The notes below the pieces were generated by a model, which was not told the DNA's origin, made no database searches, and was given only the letters and a program-made list of their open reading frames with translations. From the NCBI RefSeq assembly GCF_000967245.1, contig NZ_KQ033878.1:586848-650847 (forward strand): 64,000 bases of DNA, given 5' to 3'. The position numbers and the translations under genes were made by a program. Below are positions 8,125 to 17,339 of the stretch, piece after piece (position 1 is the first letter of the stretch; every line of letters begins with the position of its first letter). This stretch comes from Bombilactobacillus mellis. GTDB taxonomy: Bacteria > Bacillota > Bacilli > Lactobacillales > Lactobacillaceae.

Positions 8125-9327
8125 TTAACGATCCAGATCATCGATACTCGTATTTAGTGGTTGATGGCGGGCAATACAAATACCATCCACCCCCATTATT
8201 AGCGCCAGTAATGTATATACCAGAAAAATTCCAACCCACGAATGCGTCCAACCATTGATGATGCCACTAAAAACTGGACCACAGGCAGCTAAAACATAAC
8301 CGCAAGACTGGGCAATTCCGGACATTTGTGCAGTTTCAATGACTGAACTAGTTTTTCTTTGAAAATAAACGACACACATACTAAAGGAAGCTCCTGAAGC
8401 CACTCCTAAAAGAATAGCCAGCAAAACATTAGCAATAAAATTCTTTTGAAATAGCAATAGACCGATTATCCCGATACTAAAACCGCCACCCATTAGGCAG
8501 CTAATAAAATACATACCTGAACGTTTTCGAGCAATTATTGGTGTTAACAAGGATAACGGCATTCCGCATAATTGAAAAAGAGTAGCTAACAGGCCGCTAG
8601 TAGTAGTGGAGAATCCACTTTCAGACCAAAATGACGGCAGCCACGTTAAAAGTGAATAGTAAAGTAACGATTGAGCGCCAAAAAAGAAAGTAATCATCCA
8701 AGTTAAAGGATATTTAAGTAAACTACTTGCACGAGCAGAATGAGTGGTAGTTTTTTTAGTATTATTTTCTTGCGGTACACTACGAATGGCTATGAACCAC
8801 ACGAAAAGTGCTATCACTCCGAATAAAGAAATTAGAGCCATTGCAGAACCTAAGCCCACTTTCTGAGCTATTGGCGCTGCTGCTCCCGTACCTAAAGAAG
8901 CAACAAAACCCATCATAAAAGTATATAAACTGGTTAAAACCACGGTTTTACGGGGAAAATATTCCTGAATAACCGCTGGTAACAAAACATTCCCCCCAGA
9001 AATACCAATTCCGACTAACATAGTAGCCAACAACAAGAGCCAGCTATTAGGTATTATTCGTAAATAACTGCCTATTACCAAAAAAATTAAAGATCCTAAT
9101 AATACACGCGTATTCCCATGTTTAACACCAAAACTAGCAATCAGCGGTGATAATAAAGCAAAAATAAGTAAAGGAATAGTTGTCAATAAACCGCTCATAT
9201 TAGTAGGAAAACCCAATTGACTTTTTAACCACGGAATTAGCGGTGGCATCATAGTAATGGGTAAACGCAAATTGGCTGCAATCAACAAAATCCCTGCAGC
9301 CAACCAACAGTAACTCTTTTTTCGCAC
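8125..9327 (-). CDS. MFS transporter of the CynX/NimT family
   Basis: A 12-helix transporter of about 400 residues. The first helix motif AANLRLPITMMPPLIP and the GLLTTIPLLIFALLSP segment are characteristic of the cyanate/2-nitroimidazole (CynX/NimT) branch of MFS. The frame extends to a TTG at 9363, but GTG at 9327 has an AAGAGTG site at good spacing and removes a 12-residue non-conserved lead, so I start there. It stands alone between kduI and helD with its own terminator. No cyanase is nearby, so the substrate is unknown. Confidence 0.75.
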   Translation of the reverse strand: MRKKSYCWLAAGILLIAANLRLPITMMPPLIPWLKSQLGFPTNMSGLLTTIPLLIFALLSPLIASFGVKHGNTRVLLGSLIFLVIGSYLRIIPNSWLLLLATMLVGIGISGGNVLLPAVIQEYFPRKTVVLTSLYTFMMGFVASLGTGAAAPIAQKVGLGSAMALISLFGVIALFVWFIAIRSVPQENNTKKTTTHSARASSLLKYPLTWMITFFFGAQSLLYYSLLTWLPSFWSESGFSTTTSGLLATLFQLCGMPLSLLTPIIARKRSGMYFISCLMGGGFSIGIIGLLLFQKNFIANVLLAILLGVASGASFSMCVVYFQRKTSSVIETAQMSGIAQSCGYVLAACGPVFSGIINGWTHSWVGIFLVYTLLALIMGVDGICIARHQPLNTSIDDLDR

Positions 9328-9552
9328 ACTAAAACACTCTTTCTTCCAAAAATATAAATACAAATAACAATTTTACTAAAAAATAATCACTTGAAGCAAT
9401 CAAAATGCTTAAAAAGGGTCACTATTTTTGAATATTAATAAATCTCCAACTGCTAAAACTTTCCACAATAATTATAATAATAGTTTCTACTATCAAAAAC
9501 AATAATAGCTGAATAATTTTAAAAATCCATTATTAATTAATGTCTAATCTGT

Positions 9553-11853
9553 TTATTTACAAAAATCCCATTGAGCTAACTTGTGCGGAACCGCAGCAAT
9601 TAACGGATCCAATTCTTGGTTAGCCACAATAGTTAAACGGTGCATTGCTCGAGAAGTGATCGTATAAAGCAGCTGTCGATCTTGAGGTTGAAACTCACCT
9701 GCCGTGGCATTCCACATTATTACGGCATCAAATTCCAGTCCCTTAGCCAGATAAGCAGGAATGACCAAATCCCCAGCAGCTAAACGCTGATTTTCAGATC
9801 TAATTAAGGTCAGATTAACTTTTTGTTGCCGTAATCTTTGACTTAAGTTTTGCGCTTGGGCCAAATCTTTGGTAATAATGGCGGTAACATAATGATCTTT
9901 CTGATTCTGCCGCAACTGTGCAGTTGTTTCTTGGAACATGGTTGTAGCAGAAGCTGCTACTTTGATATTCGGTAAATCGCCTTGACGGTCAAACGGAATG
10001 ATTTTTTCTCCCACGGTCAACAAGTTTTTGGTGAATTCAGTTATAGGTTTAGTTGAGCGGTAGGAATGAGTTAATTGAACCACCCGCGTTTTTTCAGGAG
10101 CAAAAAGATGAGTAATCTCTTTGAGCAAAGTTTGTGAATTATCATGTGTCAAAATTGCCTGATTCAAATCTCCTAGCATTGTATAACGAGCTCGCGGGAA
10201 ATTATATTGTAAATAAGCTAATTGAAATGGAGTATAATCTTGAATTTCATCAATAAAGACAAATTTCATGGTTAAATCACCATGGTGCCCGGTTATTAAA
10301 TCATACAAGTATAAATACGGTGAAACATCAACTAAAGTAATCTTTTTTTGATTCCAGTAATCAACAAACCGCTGCACATATGCTTGCCAATCAACTTGGG
10401 TAATTTTGTAATCTGCTAAATTTAATAAGTTGGGGACTAATTTCAAAAATTCATAATAAGTGGCGGCGCTATTAATAAAACTATTATGACGAATCCGCTT
10501 GACCACCGGCTTAAAGGCCTGTAATACTAACTTGCGCGCCAAAAAGCGGGTTTCTTCATCGCCATTTTTAAATTCTTGATCCGGCCGATCATACAGTTGC
10601 TGTAATTCTTCCGGACTCAGATTCTGAATCTGTTCTTGTACCCACTTTTTACGCATTTCAGTACTTACCTTGCGCTGAACAATTTTCATTAAGGCGTCTC
10701 TAGTGCCATCAATCCGGTTTAAAAGCGTATATTGTGCCCCAAAGCCATAATAAATTTCCGCTATTTTGTCGCGTGAAATCAGAACCTTGTGCCGAAAGTA
10801 TAAATTTCGAAAATGAACTCCACCAGAATTTAACCGCTGGGCATAATGAGTTTCAAATTGAAAGAAAGCTAGATCACTAACTAATTTTGTTACAGCAGAG
10901 AAGTTATGCTGTTGCCGATCTGTAAATTGTTCATACAAATTCTGCACCTGCACTTGCGGGAGACGTCGAGCTACGTATTGTAAGTAAGTCATTTGCACCA
11001 TATTCTGCTCGCCCATTTCTGGCAATACTTGGCTCACATAATCATTAAAAAGCATATTAGGTGAAAACATCAATACCTGACTAGAAGTCAATTTCTTACG
11101 ATAGCGGTAAAGCAAATAGGCTATTCGTTGCATAATTGCTGAAGTTTTTCCGGATCCGGCAGCCCCCTGAACAAATAATAAATCAGAATTAGTATCACGA
11201 ATAATTTGATTTTGTTCCCGCTGAATTGTAGTCACAATGCCCTTCATTTTGGTTGAGGCATTATTTTGCAAAGCCGTCAAAAGCATTTGATCGCCAATTG
11301 TTTCTTGCGTGTCAAATAAAGAAACAATTTTACCTGCTTCAATAATAAATTGCCTTTTTAAAAAGACATCTACTGCTTGCTCGCCATCAGGAGTTTGATA
11401 AGTAACACGTCCCAGATTACCATCATAATAAATCGAAGAAATTGGTGCTCGCCAATCATAAATTAAAAAATGATTTTGAGAATCGGTAAAGGAAGCTAAA
11501 CCAATATAAATAGTTTCCGGTTTACCACTGGGCAATTCTCGAAAATCAATACGGGCAAAATAGGGATTTTTTTCTAGTTTTTGTAAGACACTCAGCTGCT
11601 GACGTGATCGCTGCCAAGCGTTGTTACGTTCTGCCAACATTTGTTGTTGTTGATGAATCGATAAGGCTCCCGCCATGGAAATCGAATCGTCTCCTACACC
11701 AATATGAACATCATCACCAAAGGTACGATTAATATCGGCAATATCGGCCTGAGCATTCTGTATACTACGTTGTAATTTTTGCTTAGCTTGACTAATTTGC
11801 TTAATAATAGTATCTAAATGTTGTTGCTCTTGCTCTTTATTATTTTCTACCAT
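9553..11853 (-). CDS. helD: HelD-like UvrD-family helicase/translocase
   Basis: A superfamily 1 ATPase of 766 residues, the usual HelD length. The N-terminal 100 residues form a coiled coil (about 5-45 and 65-95), a HelD hallmark that reaches into the RNA polymerase secondary channel. Walker A is GAAGSGKTS at 230-238; FIDEIQDYTPFQ is Walker B with a Q-tail; SYRST and TITSRAMHRL are later helicase motifs. In Bacillus HelD recycles stalled RNA polymerase. The open frame reaches 11901, but ATG at 11853 has GGAGTGA directly upstream. It is transcribed alone, after the terminator at 11990. Confidence 0.85.
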   Translation of the reverse strand: MVENNKEQEQQHLDTIIKQISQAKQKLQRSIQNAQADIADINRTFGDDVHIGVGDDSISMAGALSIHQQQQMLAERNNAWQRSRQQLSVLQKLEKNPYFARIDFRELPSGKPETIYIGLASFTDSQNHFLIYDWRAPISSIYYDGNLGRVTYQTPDGEQAVDVFLKRQFIIEAGKIVSLFDTQETIGDQMLLTALQNNASTKMKGIVTTIQREQNQIIRDTNSDLLFVQGAAGSGKTSAIMQRIAYLLYRYRKKLTSSQVLMFSPNMLFNDYVSQVLPEMGEQNMVQMTYLQYVARRLPQVQVQNLYEQFTDRQQHNFSAVTKLVSDLAFFQFETHYAQRLNSGGVHFRNLYFRHKVLISRDKIAEIYYGFGAQYTLLNRIDGTRDALMKIVQRKVSTEMRKKWVQEQIQNLSPEELQQLYDRPDQEFKNGDEETRFLARKLVLQAFKPVVKRIRHNSFINSAATYYEFLKLVPNLLNLADYKITQVDWQAYVQRFVDYWNQKKITLVDVSPYLYLYDLITGHHGDLTMKFVFIDEIQDYTPFQLAYLQYNFPRARYTMLGDLNQAILTHDNSQTLLKEITHLFAPEKTRVVQLTHSYRSTKPITEFTKNLLTVGEKIIPFDRQGDLPNIKVAASATTMFQETTAQLRQNQKDHYVTAIITKDLAQAQNLSQRLRQQKVNLTLIRSENQRLAAGDLVIPAYLAKGLEFDAVIMWNATAGEFQPQDRQLLYTITSRAMHRLTIVANQELDPLIAAVPHKLAQWDFCK

Positions 11854-11989
11854 AAATATCACTCCGGGCTCTTCTCCAATATTAACGAAATATTTTAGCA
11901 TAGCTCAAGAGTAAATAATAGTAATAAGCAAATAAAAGTAATTTAGTTATTCAGATATCTTTGCCCTTTGGAAAAAATTTAGGCCTAAT

Positions 11990-12021
11990 AAAAAAGCTAA
12001 GAAAGACACTCCCAGCTTTTT
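11990..12021 (-). terminator. Terminator of the GntR/ABC operon
   Basis: AAAAAGCT (11991-11998) pairs with AGCTTTTT (12014-12021) around a 15-base loop, and T runs flank it in both directions. It lies 20 bases after the last ABC gene on the minus strand. Confidence 0.65.
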
Positions 12022-12040
12022 AAGATAAATTGCATTAACC

Positions 12041-12811
12041 TTAGAAAACAGTTTCTACTTTTTTTAGTAACATAATGTTAATCCCGCTAAAAATAATTAA
12101 TCCTAGTCCTACTAAAGTCATATTAATCCAAATTAAATTCAGATCATTTAAAAAATTCCCCGCAAACATCAAATATATTAAATTAACGATATCGGAAATG
12201 ACATAAACAGCTATAACCATAACTAAAATATAAATAATGACTTTGACTAATTTTTGAGCACCTCCAGGAATGTAGTTTAAAATTAATGAACTGGTAAAAT
12301 CTATTAAATGAAATAAGATAATTATCAAAATTGGAGACAACAAACCGAGCAATAAACTACCGCTGCTCCCACTAATAAAATCTCCATTCAATAATACTCG
12401 ATAATCAAAGCCGTTAATTACTGCTCCGGGAATTACAAAAAAGGCTACTACTAAACTTAACATCAGTAAAATAAAATGAATTACTTCTACATAAATGGAA
12501 CCTAGTAAAATAGTTAATAGATTAGCAATATATAACTTACTAGTAGCAACTGGTATCAAGCGGAAACGATTGCTTTTCATAAAATTTTTGGATGATAATG
12601 CCAAACGAATAAAATAAACAATCATAAATAAAGCAGACCAGCCTGCAATATTTGCCAATAAACTTGCTGGCCAAACTTTCCGGGCAGCTCCAGAAAACAT
12701 ACTTAATATAAAAGATACAAGAACTACTAATAAATAAAATAAAAAAGTTTTCGTCAGCATTCGTAACTGTTCTCTTAAAGTTACTTTTAATACTTGGGAT
12801 AATTTAGTCAT
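12041..12811 (-). CDS. ABC-2-type membrane protein
   Basis: A 256-residue integral membrane protein with about six hydrophobic helices and the segment SNRFRLIPVATSKLYIANL before a pair of helices. It is paralogous to the next gene upstream: both contain RFRLIP, YIPGGAQKLVK or VPGGAQKMVK, and end in a KVET motif. It is the last gene of a GntR-ATPase-permease-permease operon. Such YtrABC-like exporters are induced by cell-wall-active peptides or stress in Firmicutes. The two permeases probably form a heterodimer. The substrate is unknown. Confidence 0.7.
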   Translation of the reverse strand: MTKLSQVLKVTLREQLRMLTKTFLFYLLVVLVSFILSMFSGAARKVWPASLLANIAGWSALFMIVYFIRLALSSKNFMKSNRFRLIPVATSKLYIANLLTILLGSIYVEVIHFILLMLSLVVAFFVIPGAVINGFDYRVLLNGDFISGSSGSLLLGLLSPILIIILFHLIDFTSSLILNYIPGGAQKLVKVIIYILVMVIAVYVISDIVNLIYLMFAGNFLNDLNLIWINMTLVGLGLIIFSGINIMLLKKVETVF

Positions 12812-12849
12812 TTTTTGTTCCTCCTGTTTTAGTCACATTTAGGATTGGC

Positions 12850-13632
12850 TCAACGAGTGGTTTCAACTTTTGGCAGTAAACCAAGATTGATGCTTCCAAT
12901 TATGACTATAAAAATTACCATTAGACCGTCAGTCATCCAAAACGAGGGTGCTTGCTGAAGAAAATTCCCCTGATATAGTGAATACAAAATTCGTACAATA
13001 TTAAAAATCACATAAACGACTAACATAATAACAACCACATAAACTACTAGCTTGACCATCTTTTGAGCCCCACCCGGCACATAATTAAGAAGGGTCGTGC
13101 TCAAAAAATCAACTAAATGTACTAATAAAATAATTAAAATCATTGCTAAAATAGAAAGCAAAGTACTACTCAATCCCCCCGAATAAGCAGAACCTTTTTT
13201 AAATCCTAACCAGAAACCGGATCGAAAATCAGCGCCAACCTTATTATGAGGAAAACCTAACCACAAGATAATAATAGAAAGTATTACTGCCACCCATTGG
13301 CAAAAAGAAGCATAAACAACTCCAATAACAGAACTGCTTAAATCGGCCAAATACAATTTAATATCAGAAATTGGAATCAAACGGAATCTGTTACTTCTTA
13401 AACAATTACGTGAAGAAACAATAATCGCCACCAAAACCACAATTTCAAACACCGCTATCCAAAAAAGAATATTAAAAAATAAACTCAAAGACCAATATGG
13501 TCGAATCCTTTGAGAAAATAGAGTAAGTAGAAAAGAAATGAATATTACCATTAAGTTAATTAATAATAACTTGTTAAGTAACCGCAGCCGATTTTGAGTA
13601 GTCACTTTGAACAAAGCAGCAAAGCTAGTCAT
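12850..13632 (-). CDS. ABC-2-type membrane protein, paralogue of its neighbour
   Basis: A membrane protein of 260 residues with the shared core SNRFRLIPISDIKLYLADL and VPGGAQKMVKL, so it arose by tandem duplication with the gene at 12041. The frame is open to 13674, inside the ATPase gene, but ATG at 13632 follows a GGGAGACGAGG site and gives an 8-base overlap, so it is the probable start. It should pair with its paralogue as the transmembrane part of the exporter driven by the ATPase upstream. Confidence 0.7.
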   Translation of the reverse strand: MTSFAALFKVTTQNRLRLLNKLLLINLMVIFISFLLTLFSQRIRPYWSLSLFFNILFWIAVFEIVVLVAIIVSSRNCLRSNRFRLIPISDIKLYLADLSSSVIGVVYASFCQWVAVILSIIILWLGFPHNKVGADFRSGFWLGFKKGSAYSGGLSSTLLSILAMILIILLVHLVDFLSTTLLNYVPGGAQKMVKLVVYVVVIMLVVYVIFNIVRILYSLYQGNFLQQAPSFWMTDGLMVIFIVIIGSINLGLLPKVETTR

Positions 13633-14338
13633 AATCCTCGTCTCCCTTATACAGGCTTTCGAAATAATTTTCAATGGAGAGATGTTCCTGCTCTAAAATA
13701 TCTTCTGTAGAACGATGCTCTAAAATAGTTTGTCCTTTAATAATAACTAATTCATCTAAAACATTGGCAATTTCTTCTAAATGATGACTGCTAATCATCA
13801 CTGTTGCTTTTTCAGAAACCCAATTGAGCATTCCTTGAATAATTTGTTTCCGGCTCATGACATCAATTCCACTAAAGGGTTCATCCAATAAATATAAAGA
13901 AACCTGTCGTGCCAAAGTAAGAGCAATAATTAAACGTTCTTTAGTCCCTTTAGATAATACTGCTAAACGATCCTTATTCTGCAATTTCAAAAATTTCGCT
14001 AATTCTTGATAACGGGTTTGAGAAAAATCCGGATAAACTGTCTGATAAAAATAAACAATGTCTTCGATACTAGTTTGATTATTAAAGCCTAATAACTCAT
14101 CAGAATAACTAACAGCAGCTTTTTTCATCACCTCATCGCTAGAAGCAGCAATCGTAATTTCACCTTGATAATTTTTAGCCACCCCGGCTATGAGGCGCAT
14201 TAAAGTAGTTTTACCTGCCCCGTTAGCTCCAGCTAAACCAATAAAATGGCCCGTAGTTAACGTTAAGTTAACATCATGGAGAATAGTCTTATTATTTTTG
14301 CGGTAATTTAAATTATTAATTTTCACTAGAGTTGTCAT
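13625..14338 (-). CDS. ABC transporter ATPase, YtrB-like
   Basis: A 237-residue ATPase. Walker A GANGAGKTT is at about 38-46, the signature reads LSKGTKERL (LSKGT instead of LSGGQ), and Walker B plus the catalytic Glu is LYLLDEPFSG, followed by a switch His in SSHHLEE. The LSKG signature and short length are typical of the YtrB/CcmA-like exporter ATPases that sit beside YtrA-type GntR regulators. It overlaps the regulator upstream by 23 bases and the permease downstream by 8, which indicates translational coupling. Confidence 0.85.
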   Translation of the reverse strand: MTTLVKINNLNYRKNNKTILHDVNLTLTTGHFIGLAGANGAGKTTLMRLIAGVAKNYQGEITIAASSDEVMKKAAVSYSDELLGFNNQTSIEDIVYFYQTVYPDFSQTRYQELAKFLKLQNKDRLAVLSKGTKERLIIALTLARQVSLYLLDEPFSGIDVMSRKQIIQGMLNWVSEKATVMISSHHLEEIANVLDELVIIKGQTILEHRSTEDILEQEHLSIENYFESLYKGDEDYD

Positions 14339-14705
14339 TTTTTTTCATCCTCTCTGCTAAATATATTTTTAAATAATAAAAAATCTCACCCTGATCTAAG
14401 CCCATCGCTGTCAAAGATTCATACATATCACCAATTGTTTGATTAATTAACTGCTCTTTTAATTCATCAACTATCTGTAAATTTTCGGTCACAAAATTAC
14501 CTAATCCGCGTTTGGTAACAACTACCCCTTCTTGCACTAATTCATTAATCGCTTTTTGAATCGTATTAATATTCACTTCTAATTGGACAGACAAATCCCG
14601 AACAGATGGTAATTTAGCTCCTAAGGTATATTTGCCGGCAATAATCTGCTGATTAATCAAACTCTTGATTTGCAAATAGATAGGAACGTTATCTTTAAAT
14701 TTCAT
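14316..14705 (-). CDS. GntR regulator, YtrA subfamily
   Basis: A 129-residue regulator: a GntR winged helix at about 8-75 (PSVRDLSVQLEVNINTIQKAINEL) followed by only about 50 residues of helical dimerisation tail, which defines the YtrA subfamily. These proteins have no room for a ligand domain and repress the ABC operon they lead. The upstream flank (14728-14750) shows ACTAT repeated three times at 8-9 base steps, a possible operator overlapping a TATAGT-type -10. The inducer is unknown. Confidence 0.8.
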   Translation of the reverse strand: MKFKDNVPIYLQIKSLINQQIIAGKYTLGAKLPSVRDLSVQLEVNINTIQKAINELVQEGVVVTKRGLGNFVTENLQIVDELKEQLINQTIGDMYESLTAMGLDQGEIFYYLKIYLAERMKKNDNSSEN

Positions 14706-14876
14706 AATCTCCCTCCCTACACTCTGTACTATTGAACTATAACACTATAAAAGTAATTTGCCAAGTGAAAATCTGCTTTTAAGCAAAAATCATTAAAAAA
14801 TTGTCCGCTGTCTTCTTTTACTATTAACTCCTTCTCATTTTTGATATGATAGATAAAACAAGAAAAGAGTGAAAAT

Positions 14877-15782
14877 ATGAAACAAGGAACAACAATTATT
14901 ACTCTAGATAATGGCTATCATTTATGGACAAGAACCGTTGGTCACGGAGATATTAAATTACTTTGTCTTCATGGTGGACCGGGAGGTACTCATGAATATT
15001 GGGAAAATTTTGGGGATGAATTAGCAGACTTAGGTGTGCAAGTCTCCATGTATGATCAATTAGGTTCTTTTTATTCTGATCAACCCGATTATAGTGATCC
15101 GCAAATTGCAGCTAAATATCTAACTTATGATTATTTTTTGGAAGAAGTCGAAGAGGTTCGACAAAAACTCGGATTAGATAATTTTTACCTCATTGGTCAA
15201 TCATGGGGCGGTTTGCTCGTTCAGATGTATGCTGTTAAATACGGCCAACATCTTAAAGGCGCTATTATTTCCAGCATGGTAGATGAAATTGATGAATATG
15301 TCACCAACGTCAATCAATGTCGTTTACAAACTCTTGGAGCTGACAAAGTCCATTACATGCAAAAAATAGAACAAGAAAATAACTTAGATGATCCAACTTA
15401 TCAAAGTTATGTCGACATTTTAAATGCTGAATACGTTGATCGTAAACAACCCGAAGCTATTCGGCACCTAGTGTCTACCATGGCTACTGACGTTTATAAC
15501 GTTTTTCAGGGTGATAATGAATTCGTAATTACGGGTAAATTAAAAGATTGGCATTTTCGTCAACATCTCCATGAAATTAAGGTTCCTACTTTATTGACTT
15601 TTGGCGAACATGAAACAATGCCATTGACTACTGCAAAAATTATGCAACAAGAAATTCCTCATGCACGTCTAGAAACTACTCCTAATGGTGGCCATCATCA
15701 TATGATTGATAACGCTCCAGTTTATTTTGCGCATTTAAAAAAGTTTATTCGTGATGTTGAAGAAGGCAATTTTAACGATTAA
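14877..15782 (+). CDS. pepI: Proline iminopeptidase
   Basis: A 301-residue alpha/beta hydrolase of the S33 family. The oxyanion motif HGGPGG is at 32-37, the nucleophile elbow GQSWGG places Ser109, and the catalytic His lies in NGGHHHM near 280. Lactobacillus PepI releases N-terminal proline from peptides in the cytoplasm and has about this length. The start follows AAGAGTG, with a likely -10 TATGAT at 14845-14850. It is a single gene, diverging from the GntR operon. The substrate call rests on family resemblance; other aminopeptidases of this fold look alike. Confidence 0.82.
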   Translation: MKQGTTIITLDNGYHLWTRTVGHGDIKLLCLHGGPGGTHEYWENFGDELADLGVQVSMYDQLGSFYSDQPDYSDPQIAAKYLTYDYFLEEVEEVRQKLGLDNFYLIGQSWGGLLVQMYAVKYGQHLKGAIISSMVDEIDEYVTNVNQCRLQTLGADKVHYMQKIEQENNLDDPTYQSYVDILNAEYVDRKQPEAIRHLVSTMATDVYNVFQGDNEFVITGKLKDWHFRQHLHEIKVPTLLTFGEHETMPLTTAKIMQQEIPHARLETTPNGGHHHMIDNAPVYFAHLKKFIRDVEEGNFND

Positions 15783-15859
15783 TTTTTTTATTTAGAAACT
15801 AATCAGCTCTTTTGAGTCCTTTAGTAAGCAATCATTGAAAAAAGCATAATTTATTAACA

Positions 15860-16115
15860 CCAATTTGGCAGAATATTACCTTGTTGTAGCTAAATTTTGG
15901 TATTAGTGACTCTGTTATGGTGGAACTTTTTTAATGTCTGGCATGGACTGGTTAAATTTTAATTATAATTTGCAATCCTAGTTTTTGCCCTGCGTACAAT
16001 AGGTGATTTCAATGCTGCAGGATTATTTAAGCGTGAACATGATACTTTGTTTGGTTACTGGGACACTCATCTATACACTCTACTTTGTATTTTAATTATT
16101 GTTCTTTACAGCTAA
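15860..16115 (+). pseudogene. Remnant of a DUF3995 membrane protein gene
   Basis: The last 44 codons, ending at TAA 16113-16115, read as a typical DUF3995 C-terminus: a helix, then RTIGDFNAAGLFKRE, then GYWDTHLYTLLCILIIVL. In that frame a TAA stops the reading about 19 bases upstream of the conserved part, and the upstream sequence is broken between frames with no start codon. DUF3995 proteins are small membrane proteins of unknown function. The 5' limit is approximate. Confidence 0.6.
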
Positions 16116-16160
16116 AAATCATTATTCAATTTGAACAGTTTTGCAACTGCTCAATAAAAT

Positions 16161-16193
16161 AAAAAAGCGTCTCTTTAAGAGGCGCTTTTTTAT
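16161..16193. terminator. Strong terminator of the zinc dehydrogenase gene
   Basis: AAAAAAGCGTCTCT pairs with AGAGGCGCTTTTTT (one G-U pair) around a four-base loop, with T runs on both strands. It lies 14 bases after the minus-strand stop and can act in both directions. Confidence 0.88.
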
Positions 16194-16206
16194 TAGGATT
16201 ATTCTT

Positions 16207-17223
16207 TTAGTTATTAACATCAATAACTACTTTGATTACTGATTTGTCATTATTTGCACGTTCAAAAGCCTGCTGTACGTCTTGCAGAGGATAATGAACT
16301 GATACAATTTCCGGAAATGAATTATCAGGTTTAGATACATTGGCGATAGCTTCTTTAATATCTTTGGGAGTATAAATAGCTGAACCTAGAAAGCTCGTCT
16401 CATTCATTGCCAAAGATTGTGGTTTAAAGGTTACTGGTTGATTTCCCAAAGCTACAATTACGAATTTAGCACCAAATTTGGCTTGTTCTACAAATGCATT
16501 CATATACGCTGGCAGACCTACACAATCGATATAAACATCTGCACCTAGTCTTTTATCACCCATTAATCCTGTACCGCTACCAAATAGCTCCGTAATTTTT
16601 TGTGAAAGATTTTCTTTTTGACTATTAACAACTTTCACTCCTAATTTTTTAGCAAAGTCTAAACGCTTATCATCTATATCTACTACTAAAACATCATCTA
16701 TGCCTTGCTGTACTAAACCTGAAGCACAGGCCAGACCTACTGGTCCAGATCCATAAATGACAAAAGATTGTCCCTTGTGCGGCCTAACAACATTCTTACC
16801 ATGAATTCCTACGGCATAAGGTTCAATCACAACTGCACGGTCAAAGCTCAGATCCTGTGGTAATTTAAAGACATTCCAGTCTAATTGAGCATTTTCTACC
16901 AGATCATATTGTGATAAACCACCCGCCATCGCCAGCATTCCCGGCTTACTCTTAGCTTGCGTCGGGTTAATAAAGACATGGTCATTTACTTGAATATCTT
17001 TCACATTACTGCCTACTTCAGAAACAATACCTACAAATTCATGACCAATAGCTGATCCGGCATAAATACCGATTTCATCGCCGCCCAAATTATAAGCATG
17101 TAAATCCGAGCCGCAGATTCCATTACGCATTATCTTAACGACAATATCATTGCTTGCCGCTCGAGGTTTTGGTAAATCTTCTACAGTAATATTTTTTATA
17201 CCTTGATAAATAGCTGCATACAT
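16207..17223 (-). CDS. Zinc-binding polyol/alcohol dehydrogenase
   Basis: A 338-residue medium-chain dehydrogenase. Cys in GICGSDLHAY, His-Glu in GHEFVG and a downstream Glu in VIEPYAVG are the catalytic zinc ligands of sorbitol- and butanediol-dehydrogenase-like enzymes; the NAD loop is YGSGPVGL. The structural zinc lobe has no cysteines (FINPTQAKSKPGML instead of the usual four), so that zinc is lost, as in several polyol dehydrogenases. GTG at 17232 is possible, but ATG at 17223 has the GAAGGAG site at 8 bases. It is a single gene, so its substrate cannot be told from context. Confidence 0.78.
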   Translation of the reverse strand: MYAAIYQGIKNITVEDLPKPRAASNDIVVKIMRNGICGSDLHAYNLGGDEIGIYAGSAIGHEFVGIVSEVGSNVKDIQVNDHVFINPTQAKSKPGMLAMAGGLSQYDLVENAQLDWNVFKLPQDLSFDRAVVIEPYAVGIHGKNVVRPHKGQSFVIYGSGPVGLACASGLVQQGIDDVLVVDIDDKRLDFAKKLGVKVVNSQKENLSQKITELFGSGTGLMGDKRLGADVYIDCVGLPAYMNAFVEQAKFGAKFVIVALGNQPVTFKPQSLAMNETSFLGSAIYTPKDIKEAIANVSKPDNSFPEIVSVHYPLQDVQQAFERANNDKSVIKVVIDVNN

Positions 17224-17339
17224 TTTGCTCACTCCTTCACTAAAACTTCAATATTAGTATAACATAAGCCAAGGAGAGCCTTGAATAGTCTATTCAATCA
17301 GAAGGATGATAAAAAAATTGTTCAGCAGTGTAGTTGAAC

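Larger units (their letters stand above)
15783..16206. other. 424-base intergenic region
   Basis: Contains the decayed DUF3995 gene (about 15860-16115) and the terminator at 16161-16193. No other gene is visible. Confidence 0.65.
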
